Notes: generated from the sequence alone by a model not told the origin. A DNA stretch of 64,000 bases from MADRE3 sp963718195 (GCA_963718195.1 CAVQYQ010000005.1:930001-994000), one strand, 5' to 3'; counted from the stretch's first letter, positions 28,802 to 37,904 are shown. Translations and numbers: made by a program.

Positions 28802-29527
28802 CTATTCAGTAATTCGGCCAAGGCCCATATTAATTTTAGCATTTGGACGATAGGTAAATCCTACTGATTCTATAGAGGTCAGGACATCAGCGGGAATAGT
28901 TAGGCCCGGCTCCAGCAGAGTGGCTACATCCAGGGTAAAAACTGAATCGAGTTGCGGAATCACCTCTTTGATAACCGTTAAAATTTCCGGTAAACGCTCT
29001 GTCTTAACCTGCATTTCGATAATGGCACTCAACACCCGTTCATTAAGAAGTTCCGGTTTTAAATCCCCTGTCTGCGGGTCAAGAATCATCGAGTTAATGG
29101 GATTATTCGGTTCTATTTCATGAATTCCGTTTCGGGCAAGGGCACGGGTTATTTTCTGTATATCCTTCAGTCCCATACCAAGTGTGGGCCTGCCGATTTC
29201 AATGGCAACGCCAACCTCTCCTGGACCGCTTCGCAAGGTTACGTCATTGGTCTTTGATTCTTCTGTACCCCGTCCCTGAATACCTGTCACCGCATGGGTA
29301 GAAGTCGGGTCACTAAAGTACTTGCGAAGCGCTCGAGGGTACTCAAATACATGGGGCGGTTCTCGTAGGGCATCGACCGGGCAAATCTCACTGCGCAAAC
29401 AGGTTCCGCATTCATAGCAGGATTCCTGGTCGACGACACTTTTACAATCCTCGAAATGGATAGCCCCAGCAGGGCAGTAAGGTTGACAGCGGCCGCAGCC
29501 AACACAGACCTCTTTAAAAACTATCAT
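28802..29527 (-). CDS. Two-cluster ferredoxin with ACT-like C-terminal region, copy 1
   Basis: The 241-residue protein has cysteines at 8, 11, 14, 18 and 37, 40, 43, 49 for two 4Fe-4S clusters. It then has V-T-G-I-Q-G-R-G-T-E-E-S-K-T-N-D-V and a C-terminal half with V-L-S-A-I-I-E-M-Q and L-D-S-V-F-T-L-D-V. It aligns end to end with 27335-28063. The C-terminal 140 residues hold no further Cys pairs and look like an ACT-like ligand domain, by eye. It starts three bases after the flavoprotein stop codon, so the flavoprotein, ferredoxin and MTHSLHR genes are tightly coupled. Confidence 0.75.
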   Translation of the reverse strand: MIVFKEVCVGCGRCQPYCPAGAIHFEDCKSVVDQESCYECGTCLRSEICPVDALREPPHVFEYPRALRKYFSDPTSTHAVTGIQGRGTEESKTNDVTLRSGPGEVGVAIEIGRPTLGMGLKDIQKITRALARNGIHEIEPNNPINSMILDPQTGDLKPELLNERVLSAIIEMQVKTERLPEILTVIKEVIPQLDSVFTLDVATLLEPGLTIPADVLTSIESVGFTYRPNAKINMGLGRITE

Positions 29528-29530
29528 GAG

Positions 29531-30793
29531 TCAAACTCCCTGAGACGACACTATCGTCGCCCGTCGGTTATATTTGGTACAACTTGATGAGGTTTTGAGA
29601 AAGGTGTCGATTTGAGGTTCGAGTAGACCTTCGATATCGGTTCCAATCTTTTCTCCTAAATTCAACATCATATGCAGTCTTCCCACATTTGTGATATCAC
29701 CAATAAGTGATCCCCCAACGATCTTTCCATCGACATGAAAGAGTTCCCGGTAAACACCAGCGTACCCCTTTGAGTAAACAACTTTTTCCGCCCCCTCAAC
29801 AGGAACTCCTATAACCGCAAGGGACAACCCATTGAGGTTCATGGCATTGACACGAGACAAACAACTCAGAGAAGACGTGGCAGGTGCGTAAAGATTTGAG
29901 GCTGCCAGCTTTCCCTGTACAACGGCCTGGGGCCATGTCCATGGTGTGAATCTGTCTTTATTAACGATGGTAACCGCATCGCCAGCAGCAAATATAGTAT
30001 CATCTGTGGTCTGAAGTGAAGTGGTCACCTCAAGGCGACCTTCCTTGAGCAGTTCGGAACCCTTAAGAAATTCGACTTCAGGAACTGAACCGGCGGCAAC
30101 GAACATTGTCTGGCAAGGCAACCACTGCCCATCTGCCTGAACCCCGCTTATTGCTCCCTGCTCAAGTTTGATATCCTCAACCGTAGCTCCGAGTAATAAA
30201 CGGATCTTTTTCCCTCTGAGATGCGTTTCCACCAGGCGGGAAGCTTCACTGCTCAGTGCCTGGGGAAGGAGTTGGTTTTCCTTTTCAATCAAGGTGACCG
30301 AAAAGTTAAAACCAGCAAGATGAGCTGCCGTCTTGACCCCCACAAGTCCTCCACCAAGTATCACCACCTGTGGATGATCGGATAGCCAGTTCCGGGCACT
30401 TCTGGCAGCAGTAAGACTTCGCACCGGAAATATACCGTTGCCATTTCCGGTACGACAGATACCCGGAACGATCGGGCGTCCTCCTGAGGCTATCAGTAAC
30501 CGCCGATAATGGACTTTTTCTCTATTGCTCAGGAAAAGGGTTCTATTTCCCCGGTCAATAGTTTCAACAGAGACTCCACTAATAACTCTGAGTTGTGGGT
30601 CATCCCCGGTACGGAAAAAAAACAGTTTGTTCTCCGGCATGGACCGATTCATGAACTGGGGCAACAGGGTACGGTAATAACCGATCTCTTTTTCAGTATC
30701 GATAAGGGTAATGGTTTTTTCAGGGTGATGCTGACGAAAGGTACGTGCCGCCTGCATGCCAGCTACCCCGCCGCCAATAATTACACAGTCCAC
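29531..30793 (-). CDS. FAD/NAD(P)-dependent oxidoreductase (CODH-associated type)
   Basis: The 420-residue flavoprotein has an N-terminal FAD motif G-G-G-V-A-G-M-Q-A-A, a second dinucleotide motif I-L-G-G-G-L-V-G-V-K (NAD(P)H) near residue 148, and the FAD-binding T-I-F-A-A-G-D-A-V near residue 265. It belongs to the NADH:rubredoxin reductase-like class. In known CooF-CooS-flavoprotein clusters this enzyme passes electrons between the CooF-type ferredoxin and NAD(P). Start is GTG at 30793 with AGGAGG seven bases upstream. It lies directly after the CODH-like gene. Confidence 0.88.
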   Translation of the reverse strand: MDCVIIGGGVAGMQAARTFRQHHPEKTITLIDTEKEIGYYRTLLPQFMNRSMPENKLFFFRTGDDPQLRVISGVSVETIDRGNRTLFLSNREKVHYRRLLIASGGRPIVPGICRTGNGNGIFPVRSLTAARSARNWLSDHPQVVILGGGLVGVKTAAHLAGFNFSVTLIEKENQLLPQALSSEASRLVETHLRGKKIRLLLGATVEDIKLEQGAISGVQADGQWLPCQTMFVAAGSVPEVEFLKGSELLKEGRLEVTTSLQTTDDTIFAAGDAVTIVNKDRFTPWTWPQAVVQGKLAASNLYAPATSSLSCLSRVNAMNLNGLSLAVIGVPVEGAEKVVYSKGYAGVYRELFHVDGKIVGGSLIGDITNVGRLHMMLNLGEKIGTDIEGLLEPQIDTFLKTSSSCTKYNRRATIVSSQGV

Positions 30794-30804
30794 TGTTCAA
30801 CCTC

Positions 30805-32283
30805 CTAAGGATTCGTGAACCATTCCACCAATTCTTCAACGTGTGCTGGATGATCAAAATGCAGCAGTTGACCACCGTGTAACTGAAGCATTTCAGAAAG
30901 TGCACCAATTACCGCACTGCTTCCCTGGATTGGGATAGGTGTCGCCACGCTGACTCGACACCCGAGGTATGCCAACCCGGTAGCTGTTGCCAGCTCCTGA
31001 CAACTTTTTAGTCCAGTGAAGCAGATCCCTTTAAGGCGCTGGATTTGCCCTTCAGCCTCTAAACCTTTGACAACATGAAGAGGGCCCTGCTTATTCTCAA
31101 ATAAAATGATTGGTACACGCTGTTCCTGTGGCAAAGTACCGGCTTTGAGTACCCACAATGCAGGGTCACCCCAGCCGGCCAGTTGAAACTGTTGATCAGT
31201 CAATTTTGTTGCCAGCGAAATCGGAAGTTTCCCAAGCGACACGTGCGGATTGTCTGAGCCGCCAAGGATCGCAATGTTGCCATCATTACTCAGTCTTTCT
31301 TGCCGTGTGATGTTATTTCCAGACATCAGGACCTGGTTCTCCTGGACAGGGGGAGCATCAGAGAACAGATCCAGTTGCGATCTGGATTCAAGAGATCTTT
31401 GAGCACGCTGCCAGATGTCTCCGGATTCAAGATTATCACGATCTGATACAACCGGAATATTCATTGTTTCACAAAGGTTGATCAGGCCAGGTTCAGTGTC
31501 CTGACCAGCGACCAGCAGGTGAATAGCCCCGCTGCTGATCAGCAGTTCAGACTCCCCTGTTGTACAGGTAATGGGGACAAACGAATCTTCAAGCTCAATC
31601 CATTCACCAAGTGAGATGAGAAGTTTTGAGGTCCCGCTATCCTTTTTTGTCTCCTGGTGGAGTGCTCCGACAAGGGCTTCAGACGGCGTGCCGCTCAGAG
31701 CTATCCGAGTCGACTGGTTTACGATCGTACCGTAACCGGTCGCGCATGTTTTTGATTCAGTTTCTGTTTACCGCCTCTCCCTGCTCCTGCAACCCGAGGG
31801 TCAGAAGGCTGAGTCGCAATGCCTGTGACAGCAGTGTGCGATAGGAAGAGGATGGCCGTTGAAGCATGCTGGTACTCTTGAATATGTCGTCCATCGACAG
31901 ATCATCCTGGACATCTTTTGATAAGACTCGGCTGACCATTTTCCAAGTGATGAGGAAAAACGTATATCAGGAGTTTTGGCGCCTGGTGGTAGAGAGGCAA
32001 GAGCTTCCAGAGCTCCCTGCAGGCAGATCCTCAGAAACATACCAGCTACCATTTCATCCTGCCCCATTCCGCACACACCTTTTTGTGCCCCACGACCAAA
32101 CGGGTCTATACGGCACGGGCCCTGGAGGCACCCAAAGGGACAACTCAACCCCAAACGTAAAAAACCGTCCTGGGGCTGCAGTTTTTCAAACCGATCCCAC
32201 AATATCTCAAACCCTTGCTTTGAAGCGGATCGAAGCAGTTGCTGGCTGATAGGGTCAACCGTTTTCAGATGAATCGTTTCCAT
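30805..32283 (-). CDS. CooS/CODH-like protein lacking most C-cluster ligands (frameshifted as sequenced)
   Basis: The N-terminus carries the CODH cluster region C-P-F-G-C-L-Q-G-P-C-R-I-D-P-F-G then G-V-C-G (Cys48, 52, 57, 71), with the M-V-A-G-M-F-L-R helix. The C-terminal part follows the CooS order, but key C-cluster motifs are changed. G-G-S-D-N-P replaces V-G-C-N-N, W-G-D-P-A replaces T-G-C-A-A, and G-Q-D-T-E-P replaces V-Q-C-I-M-P; only the last Cys (L-K-S-C-Q) remains. It should not oxidise CO in the usual way. Two frame changes (31940-31946, an A run; 31755-31775) interrupt the gene. Joined, it is about 492 residues, well short of CODH (about 630). Decayed gene and sequencing error are both possible. 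Confidence 0.75.
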
Positions 32284-32324
32284 TTATAATAGCTCCTGTT
32301 CCTCGAAACTGCGTTTTCAAACGC

Positions 32325-32861
32325 TTACACCAAATCAAGTATTAATGTTCCGTTAACTTCTCGTTTTATCTGTAGATCCGCTGTAGCTTCTGCCCTCTTT
32401 TTTCGTAACAGCTCCTCATACTGGTCGACATCGATCAACTCAAGAGCCTTGGTAGGGCACACGTCAACGCAGACGGGAACTTCCATATAGAGACAGCGAT
32501 CGCATTTCAAGGCAATTTTACGTTCAGGCCAGGGATAAATCACGCCATACGGGCAAAACAGGGTGCACGTCCAGCAACCGATACAATTGTTTTCCTGAAT
32601 AATCACCATACCGGAGTCATCATCACGCATCAGCGCCCCTGTCAAACAGGAATCAAGGCATGGTGCCTGCTGGCATTGCCTGCACTGGAGTGCGACCGGT
32701 ACCTCATTACTTCCCTCGACCCTTACCCGTGGTTGAGGTAACGGATGTTCCTGTACCGCCTGGAGCAATGTTTTACTATTACTTGCCCGTTCCGTGGCAC
32801 AATAGAGTTCACAGGTTTTACAACCGGTGCAGCGATCAAGATGAACTGCTATAATTTTCAC
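32325..32861 (-). CDS. CooF-like four-cluster ferredoxin
   Basis: A polyferredoxin of 178 residues with sixteen cysteines in four groups: C-T-G-C-K-T-C-x3-C at the start, C-R-Q-C-x4-C-x3-C, C-I-G-C-W-T-C-x3-C-P-Y-G, and C-D-R-C-x7-C-x3-C-P. This is the DMSO-reductase-B/HycB/CooF pattern of electron-transfer subunits. Placement directly before the CODH-like gene identifies it as CooF-like. I set the start at the GTG 32861, which has GAGAGGAG upstream; a longer frame from 32900 would add 13 unlikely residues. Confidence 0.85.
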   Translation of the reverse strand: MKIIAVHLDRCTGCKTCELYCATERASNSKTLLQAVQEHPLPQPRVRVEGSNEVPVALQCRQCQQAPCLDSCLTGALMRDDDSGMVIIQENNCIGCWTCTLFCPYGVIYPWPERKIALKCDRCLYMEVPVCVDVCPTKALELIDVDQYEELLRKKRAEATADLQIKREVNGTLILDLV

Positions 32862-32940
32862 AGACGACTCCTCTCTATGATCGATCAGATCCAGTGGCAA
32901 GTCAATGATTCGCCACTGGAACTATCATTAACAATATCTG

Positions 32941-34431
32941 TTACGCTTCGTTTTTTGGGCCGCGATTCCCCAACCAGGAGGTAATAAGAGGCATGCACAA
33001 CCCCAGGACTGTAAGAATAATGAATGCCAGTGACCAGGGTCGTGTAAAAAATACAAAGGGGTTATTGTCGAAAACGATCAGGGAGCGCCTCAGCGATACC
33101 TCGATCAATCCTCCGAGAACAAGACCCAGAACGATGGGTGCCGCAGCAAATCCATACGATTTCATCTTATATCCGATCAGGCCGCAGATGAGCATAATCC
33201 AGACATCAGCCATGTTATTGTGAAGCGCATAGGTTCCGACTACGCAGAGCACCAGGATGATCGGACTTAAAACATAATTTGGTACCCGTAGAATTTGGGA
33301 AAATATTTTCGCACCGCCAAGTCCAAGACCCAAGAACATAAAATTGGCAAAAAACATACCGATAAAAACGGCGTACACCACATCAGCATTCTGTATAAAC
33401 AACAATGGGCCAGGGCGCATTCCGTGAATCAGCAACGCACCAAGGATAACCGCAGTAGTTCCGCTACCCGGAATTCCAAGTGCCATTGTCGGAATCATCG
33501 CTCCACCGGTTGCAGCGTTATTGGCACATTCCGGTCCGGCAATCCCCTCAAGACAACCGGTTCCAAACTTTTCAGGAGTTTTGGAGAAGCGCTTGGCCTC
33601 GTTGTACCCGATAAAAGAGGCAACTGTGCCTCCTTCAGCAGGTAATATTCCGATGAAGGTTCCGATTAAAGAAGAACGAACCAGAGTCGTTTTAACCGAT
33701 TTAATCTCTTTCCAGGTCGGCAGAAGACCTGAAATCTTACGATCAATAACGACCTTTTTAATACCCCCCTCCGCCTGACGAAATATTTCTGTGGCGGCGA
33801 ATAGCCCGATCATAACCGGTATAAAACTGATACCATCCATAAGATGAGTAACACCGAAATCATAACGGCTGAAACCGGATATCGCGTCCATGCCAACACA
33901 AGAGATAAACACCCCGATTGTACCTCCCAGCAGATTTTTGACTACCGACTGGGACCCGAGACTACTGATCATACTCAAGCCGAATATGGCCAGGGCGAAA
34001 TATTCAGGCGGTCCGAATTTGATGGCAATTTCAGCAAGTACCGGCGCCAGCATAATCAGGACAACCACACTAAACAGGCCACCCAGGCCTGAACTGATAC
34101 AGGCCATGCCCAGCGCCTTTCCAGCCTGGCCCTTCTGGGCGAGCGGATAACCATCGAAGGTTGTTGCTGCAGCAGCCGGTGTTCCAGGCGCATGCACTAG
34201 TATAGCAGCAATAGAACCACCAAAAGTTGCTCCACAATAGAGACTTACCAGCATGGTAATTGCGGGAACCGGCATCATTCCATAGGTAAAGGGGATTAAC
34301 AGGGCAACTCCCATGGGAGCAGTTAAACCTGGCATGGCACCAAGGATCATTCCACCCAGCACACCAATAAAAACACAAAGAAAATTCATCGGCTCTATGA
34401 TAGTCATGAAACCGACCATAAGTTGATCCAT
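32941..34431 (-). CDS. tctA: Tripartite tricarboxylate transporter large permease TctA
   Basis: The 496-residue polytopic membrane protein has about eleven to twelve hydrophobic segments. Family motifs include G-A-M-P-G-L-T-A-P-M-G near residue 35, Y-C-G-A-T-F-G-G-S and H-A-P-G-T-P-A-A-A-A-T-T-F-D-G-Y-P-L, and G-I-P-G-S-G-T-T-A-V in the second half. It forms the substrate channel of the TTT system with TctB and uses the periplasmic TctC. It starts 13 bp after the corrected tctB stop. Substrates of TTT systems are carboxylates of many kinds. Confidence 0.95.
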   Translation of the reverse strand: MDQLMVGFMTIIEPMNFLCVFIGVLGGMILGAMPGLTAPMGVALLIPFTYGMMPVPAITMLVSLYCGATFGGSIAAILVHAPGTPAAAATTFDGYPLAQKGQAGKALGMACISSGLGGLFSVVVLIMLAPVLAEIAIKFGPPEYFALAIFGLSMISSLGSQSVVKNLLGGTIGVFISCVGMDAISGFSRYDFGVTHLMDGISFIPVMIGLFAATEIFRQAEGGIKKVVIDRKISGLLPTWKEIKSVKTTLVRSSLIGTFIGILPAEGGTVASFIGYNEAKRFSKTPEKFGTGCLEGIAGPECANNAATGGAMIPTMALGIPGSGTTAVILGALLIHGMRPGPLLFIQNADVVYAVFIGMFFANFMFLGLGLGGAKIFSQILRVPNYVLSPIILVLCVVGTYALHNNMADVWIMLICGLIGYKMKSYGFAAAPIVLGLVLGGLIEVSLRRSLIVFDNNPFVFFTRPWSLAFIILTVLGLCMPLITSWLGNRGPKNEA

Positions 34432-34444
34432 TACGATAGCTCCA

Positions 34445-34901
34445 TTATATCAAGATTCCGGTCGGTAACTGCACCAGTAGAATTTGATTAAAAATTATTT
34501 GAATTAGAACAGGCGTAATTATCGCGGTAAGGATAATCACCTTTTTACCCCGTCACTCCCCAGGCCAACATAGTGGCCACGATAAACAGAGATATCGAAA
34601 CCAATGTACCAAGAAAAACGCAGCCAAAACCGAACCCGAAGGCAGAGAGCATCGTCAGGGCAACTCTCCTGAAGACAACAGAATCCATCTTCTTTGCCAC
34701 TTTATCCGGACCTTTGCGGATGCTCTGGATGATCATTATCACCGTCAGGAGCATGGCAAACAGCAACACGAGGCGTGGAAAAAACGAGGCCGTGGTATGC
34801 GAAGCCACCGCACCTGAACTCTGAAAGGTGAAACTTATCCCGAAAAGGACAATGAATATGACCATCAGTATGATGGCAATACGCAGATCTTTGTTATTCA
34901 C
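34445..34901 (-). CDS. tctB: Tripartite tricarboxylate transporter small permease TctB (one frameshift as sequenced)
   Basis: Small four-helix TTT subunit. As read, the frame stops after W-G-V-T-G (34545). Removing one base in the run at 34542-34551 continues K-K-V-I-I-L-T-A-I-I-T-P-V-L-I-Q and ends L-V-Q-L-P-T-G-I-L-I at 34445. That gives about 151 residues, the normal length, with the missing fourth helix restored. Helices lie near residues 8-26, 42-60, 79-117 and in the restored tail. It sits between tctC and tctA, the standard order. Confidence 0.88.
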
Positions 34902-34976
34902 TGTGTGACCCTCTATTAACGTTATCAGGGACTTGTGGACTATACGGTCCTAAACTATGATCAAATATCTTCAGGG

Positions 34977-35004
34977 CCGGGACCCAGCAGCAGCCGGGTC
35001 CCGG
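34977..35004 (-). other. Stem-loop between tctC and tctB
   Basis: CCGGGACCC and GGGTCCCGG form a perfect 9 bp stem with a 10-base loop just after the tctC stop. There is no T run. Such hairpins after binding-protein genes commonly stabilise the upstream mRNA so the binding protein is made in excess over the permeases. Confidence 0.7.
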
Positions 35005-35010
35005 TAACGA

Positions 35011-35994
35011 CTACTTCTTGATATAACCAAGATCTTTCATTGCGGTTTGCCAGACAGGCCATTTTGTATCGAGGAATGCATCCCAGTCAGCACCGATCAG
35101 AATACTGTCCGGTGTCATGGAGTTATCTTCCAGGTAGTTCTGGTAGATCTTGTGGCTCATGCTTTTCTCAAAGGCATCCCGTAATGTCTTGACCACGTCA
35201 TCAGGCGTTCCTGCCTTGACAACCACACCACGCCAGGTAGCCATTTCGACATCATAACCAAGCTCTTTTGCAGTGGGAGTATCCGGGAACTCTTTTAAGC
35301 GTTCTGACACCAAGAATACAGCTGGTTTTACATTGCCCGCATCAGATTGACCTATAAACTCACTTGGATTCAAGACACCCATATCGACAACTTTGCCAAG
35401 AAGTGCGACTAAAATTTCTCCACCACCATCAAACGGTACAAACTCGAACTCTACTCCGGCAGCCTTACCAAATTCATAGGCAGCTACGTGATCGATACTT
35501 GCCATATGAGCAACACCAATCTTGACATTACCAGGACTTTCTTTGGCTTTGGCGAGAACTTCCTCGATATTTTTATAGGTGCCGCCATCTTTACTGGAGA
35601 TAACCAGGGCCTGAGGGTCATAACATCCCCTGGCAATTCCAATCACATCTTCCCGGCTTGCGGTGGTCATCCCTCTGGCCATGGTGGCCAGATTCGAATT
35701 GGTAAACGAGTTGATGGTGTAACCATCGGCAGGTTGCTCCATCAGGTAGTTAAGCATTCGGGCGCCAGACCCGCCGCTCATTGTGCTGATGACAATATTC
35801 GTTTTTAATATCCGTCGAAGGCGAAGTGCCACCGTCCGAGAAAAAACATCGGTCCCACCACCTGCTGAAGAATGGATATACCAGTTAATCTGCTTGCTGG
35901 GATATTTATCCTCAGCAGCAACTGTCGTTGCTGACTGGCAGATAAATCCCATTGCCATAACTGCCACTGACATGTTGAACAGTAATCGTTTCAT
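35011..35994 (-). CDS. tctC: Tripartite tricarboxylate transporter substrate-binding protein TctC
   Basis: A 327-residue periplasmic binding protein. A signal peptide (M-K-R-L-L-F, hydrophobic core, cut after V-A-A) is followed by Y-P-S-K-Q-I-N-W-Y-I and S-S-A-G-G-G-T-D-V-F-S-R, the family ligand loop. A-D-G-Y-T-I and the late F-D-G-G-G-E-I-L-V-A-L-L-G segment are also family features. ATG 35994 with AGGAGG is the right start. Position right after the regulator gene suggests that the operon's inducer or substrate is the imported carboxylate. Confidence 0.93.
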   Translation of the reverse strand: MKRLLFNMSVAVMAMGFICQSATTVAAEDKYPSKQINWYIHSSAGGGTDVFSRTVALRLRRILKTNIVISTMSGGSGARMLNYLMEQPADGYTINSFTNSNLATMARGMTTASREDVIGIARGCYDPQALVISSKDGGTYKNIEEVLAKAKESPGNVKIGVAHMASIDHVAAYEFGKAAGVEFEFVPFDGGGEILVALLGKVVDMGVLNPSEFIGQSDAGNVKPAVFLVSERLKEFPDTPTAKELGYDVEMATWRGVVVKAGTPDDVVKTLRDAFEKSMSHKIYQNYLEDNSMTPDSILIGADWDAFLDTKWPVWQTAMKDLGYIKK

Positions 35995-36106
35995 AAGTTC
36001 CTCCTCACACGTTTTGATAAAAGGCAGAGTCAATGTAAAATCTGCCGCGGGTTTGCCAACTCGTACTTAAGAATCTACTTACTAAATTTACGTTCCTGTG
36101 CAATTA

Positions 36107-36847
36107 CTACGATTGGTCGCCATTGCTGTTGTATAGCTGTTCAATCAAGAGGTTGAAGTGCTCTTCAATTACCAAAATTGCTTCATATGAGTTTCGTTCC
36201 TGGACTGCCTTGATCAACCTCGTATGTATGTTGAGTGTTTGTTCTACCTGGGCTGGGTTCTTTTCCAGATACAGCTCTCTCATACGCGGCCATAAGGGTT
36301 GATCAGTAATATCGAGAAGTCGCTCAATCACCGATATAACAATTCTGTTTTTAGAGGCCTTGGCGATAGAGAGGTGTAGCTCATTACCCATCTGGGTATA
36401 CCCCTTGTAATCGCCGGAACGGCCTAATTCATACTTTTCGTTCCAGATATCAGTGATTTTCTGTATTTCTTCATCCGTTGCCTCTTCGATCGCCAGACGG
36501 ACAGCACCGGTCTCAAAGACTCTCCGAGCCTGCAGAATCTCGTAAGGGCTATCGCTCTCATCGAAAATATTTTTTAGCTGATAGGACAGACCACCAAAGT
36601 CCAGAAGTTCTGCGACATAGTTGCCATCTCCAGGACGACTTTCGATAATACCAATTATCTGCAGGGCACTGATGGCCTCTCTGGCAGAAGGTCGACTGAC
36701 CCCCATTTGCTCAGATATCAATCGTTCTGCCGGCAGTTTGCTGCCGGCAGGATACTCTCCAGACTTGATTTTATTCAATATTTGTTCTGCAATGATTGCC
36801 CCTTTGCTTTTGTATTTTGCAAAGGGCATTTTCCCAAAAGGAGCCAT
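36107..36847 (-). CDS. FadR/FCD-type GntR transcriptional regulator
   Basis: About 246 residues from ATG 36847. The winged helix reads L-P-A-E-R-L-I-S-E-Q-M-G-V-S-R-P-S-A-R-E-A-I-S-A-L, the classic GntR recognition region, and is followed by G-D-G-N-Y-V. The C-terminal FCD domain is all-helical, with the metal-site pattern E-L-H-x3-A and H near residues 160-235. FCD regulators bind carboxylates and usually repress. A GGTC-N-GACC palindrome at 37817-37830 upstream of the operon is a likely binding site. An in-frame TTG at 36886 would give a longer form without a ribosome-binding site. Confidence 0.9.
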   Translation of the reverse strand: MAPFGKMPFAKYKSKGAIIAEQILNKIKSGEYPAGSKLPAERLISEQMGVSRPSAREAISALQIIGIIESRPGDGNYVAELLDFGGLSYQLKNIFDESDSPYEILQARRVFETGAVRLAIEEATDEEIQKITDIWNEKYELGRSGDYKGYTQMGNELHLSIAKASKNRIVISVIERLLDITDQPLWPRMRELYLEKNPAQVEQTLNIHTRLIKAVQERNSYEAILVIEEHFNLLIEQLYNSNGDQS

Positions 36848-36892
36848 CTCCAAGTCTTTCCTGTAAAGGTTATTTTTTATGATCAATAGTAT

Positions 36893-37720
36893 TTACGGTA
36901 ACAGTGCTGACTCAAGCACGCCGAGCTCATCGAGGATGGGCTCCAACCGTTGTTTACTCAACAACCGATCTTCATTGCTGCGAGGCAGTTCAATATTAAG
37001 TGTTCCTTTGAAGTCAATATCAATAAGTCTTTTAAAGACCGCCTTGAAATCAATTTTCCCGTCTCCCACTGGTAAGTGATGATCGAGAACCAGATCATTA
37101 TCGCTGATATGAGTACTGACAATTCTAGCAGGAAATTTATCAATAAAAGGATCACACCCGCCCGGAAGCAGGTTGGCATGGGCAACATCCAGCGTCACAC
37201 CAAAATATTTAGAAGGTATGGCATCCAGCACACGCGATAACTCCTCTGGAGTAACACCGAGATAGGCAACTTCACAATCCTCGTGCATCTTGTTCATGTT
37301 TTCGATGCCGATGGGCAACTCATATTTTTCAGCCAATTCTACAACCGGTTTATACGTATCGATCAGACAACGAAAAACTTCGTCCATGAACAGGCTGAAA
37401 TGATAGCCAAAATGAAGTACGACATACTCGGCCCCAAGATCATGGGACAACTGGACATACTTGAGCAGGTGCTCCTGGGCGGCAACTTTTACTGTTGGTT
37501 CAATTTCTGCAGCATTGACAAAGGAGGCTGAATGGAGACCGTAACGCAGTCCATACTTATCTCTGAGTCGCTTAACGTTATCAATTCTTTTTTGATTCCA
37601 GGTATTAAGGAAGTTATTAGGATTGTTACAGCTTAATTCCATCCACGGAAACCCGTTTTCATGAGCGAAAGCAAAATAGTCTTCCATTGGCTCCGGGCCT
37701 GCGTTAAAACAAAGTTTCAT
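36893..37720 (-). CDS. Sugar phosphate isomerase/epimerase family TIM-barrel protein
   Basis: The 275-residue xylose-isomerase-like barrel has metal ligands in the expected places: I-G-I-E-N-M (Glu), V-T-L-D-V-A-H-A-N (Asp, His), S-T-H-I-S-D-N-D and a final N-I-E-L-P (Glu). Family enzymes interconvert ketoses, hydroxypyruvate or related acids with a divalent metal. It is the first gene of the leftward operon, with GGAGGG before its ATG, so it probably acts early on the imported substrate. No substrate can be assigned. Confidence 0.8.
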   Translation of the reverse strand: MKLCFNAGPEPMEDYFAFAHENGFPWMELSCNNPNNFLNTWNQKRIDNVKRLRDKYGLRYGLHSASFVNAAEIEPTVKVAAQEHLLKYVQLSHDLGAEYVVLHFGYHFSLFMDEVFRCLIDTYKPVVELAEKYELPIGIENMNKMHEDCEVAYLGVTPEELSRVLDAIPSKYFGVTLDVAHANLLPGGCDPFIDKFPARIVSTHISDNDLVLDHHLPVGDGKIDFKAVFKRLIDIDFKGTLNIELPRSNEDRLLSKQRLEPILDELGVLESALLP

Positions 37721-37816
37721 TAGTTCCCTCCGTTAAATAAGTATTCGTGCTCATACCGTGCACCACTACTCATGCCACGATACGAACTTTCAAGTTGGAA
37801 TCTTTAACAAAACAAA

Positions 37817-37830
37817 ATTGGTCTGACCGG
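37817..37830. promoter_or_regulatory. Palindromic operator for an FCD-type GntR regulator
   Basis: TTGGTCTGACCGG contains the perfect palindrome GGTC-T-GACC, matching the T-N-G-T-N3-A-C-N-A form bound by FadR/FCD regulators. It lies about 97 bp upstream of the isomerase ATG and just downstream of the predicted promoter, a repressor position. Confidence 0.65.
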
Positions 37831-37846
37831 TTTTACCTGTAAGTCC

Positions 37847-37876
37847 ATTAGTACGATACTTCTTAATCCCTGTCAA
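37847..37876 (-). promoter_or_regulatory. Predicted sigma-70 promoter of the catabolic operon
   Basis: On the minus strand TTGACA (37871-37876) is followed after 18 bases by ACTAAT (37847-37852). The start point would fall near 37840, directly before the palindromic operator. The MITE copy begins 28 bp further upstream. Confidence 0.5.
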
Positions 37877-37904
37877 CTCAAAAGAGCAAAAACATTTGCT
37901 TACT

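Noticed and set aside
30805..31464. The C-terminal CODH-like segment as a separate gene
   Set aside because: The frame stays open upstream to 31767 and continues the CooS order of the segment starting at 32283, so it is one gene broken by indels.
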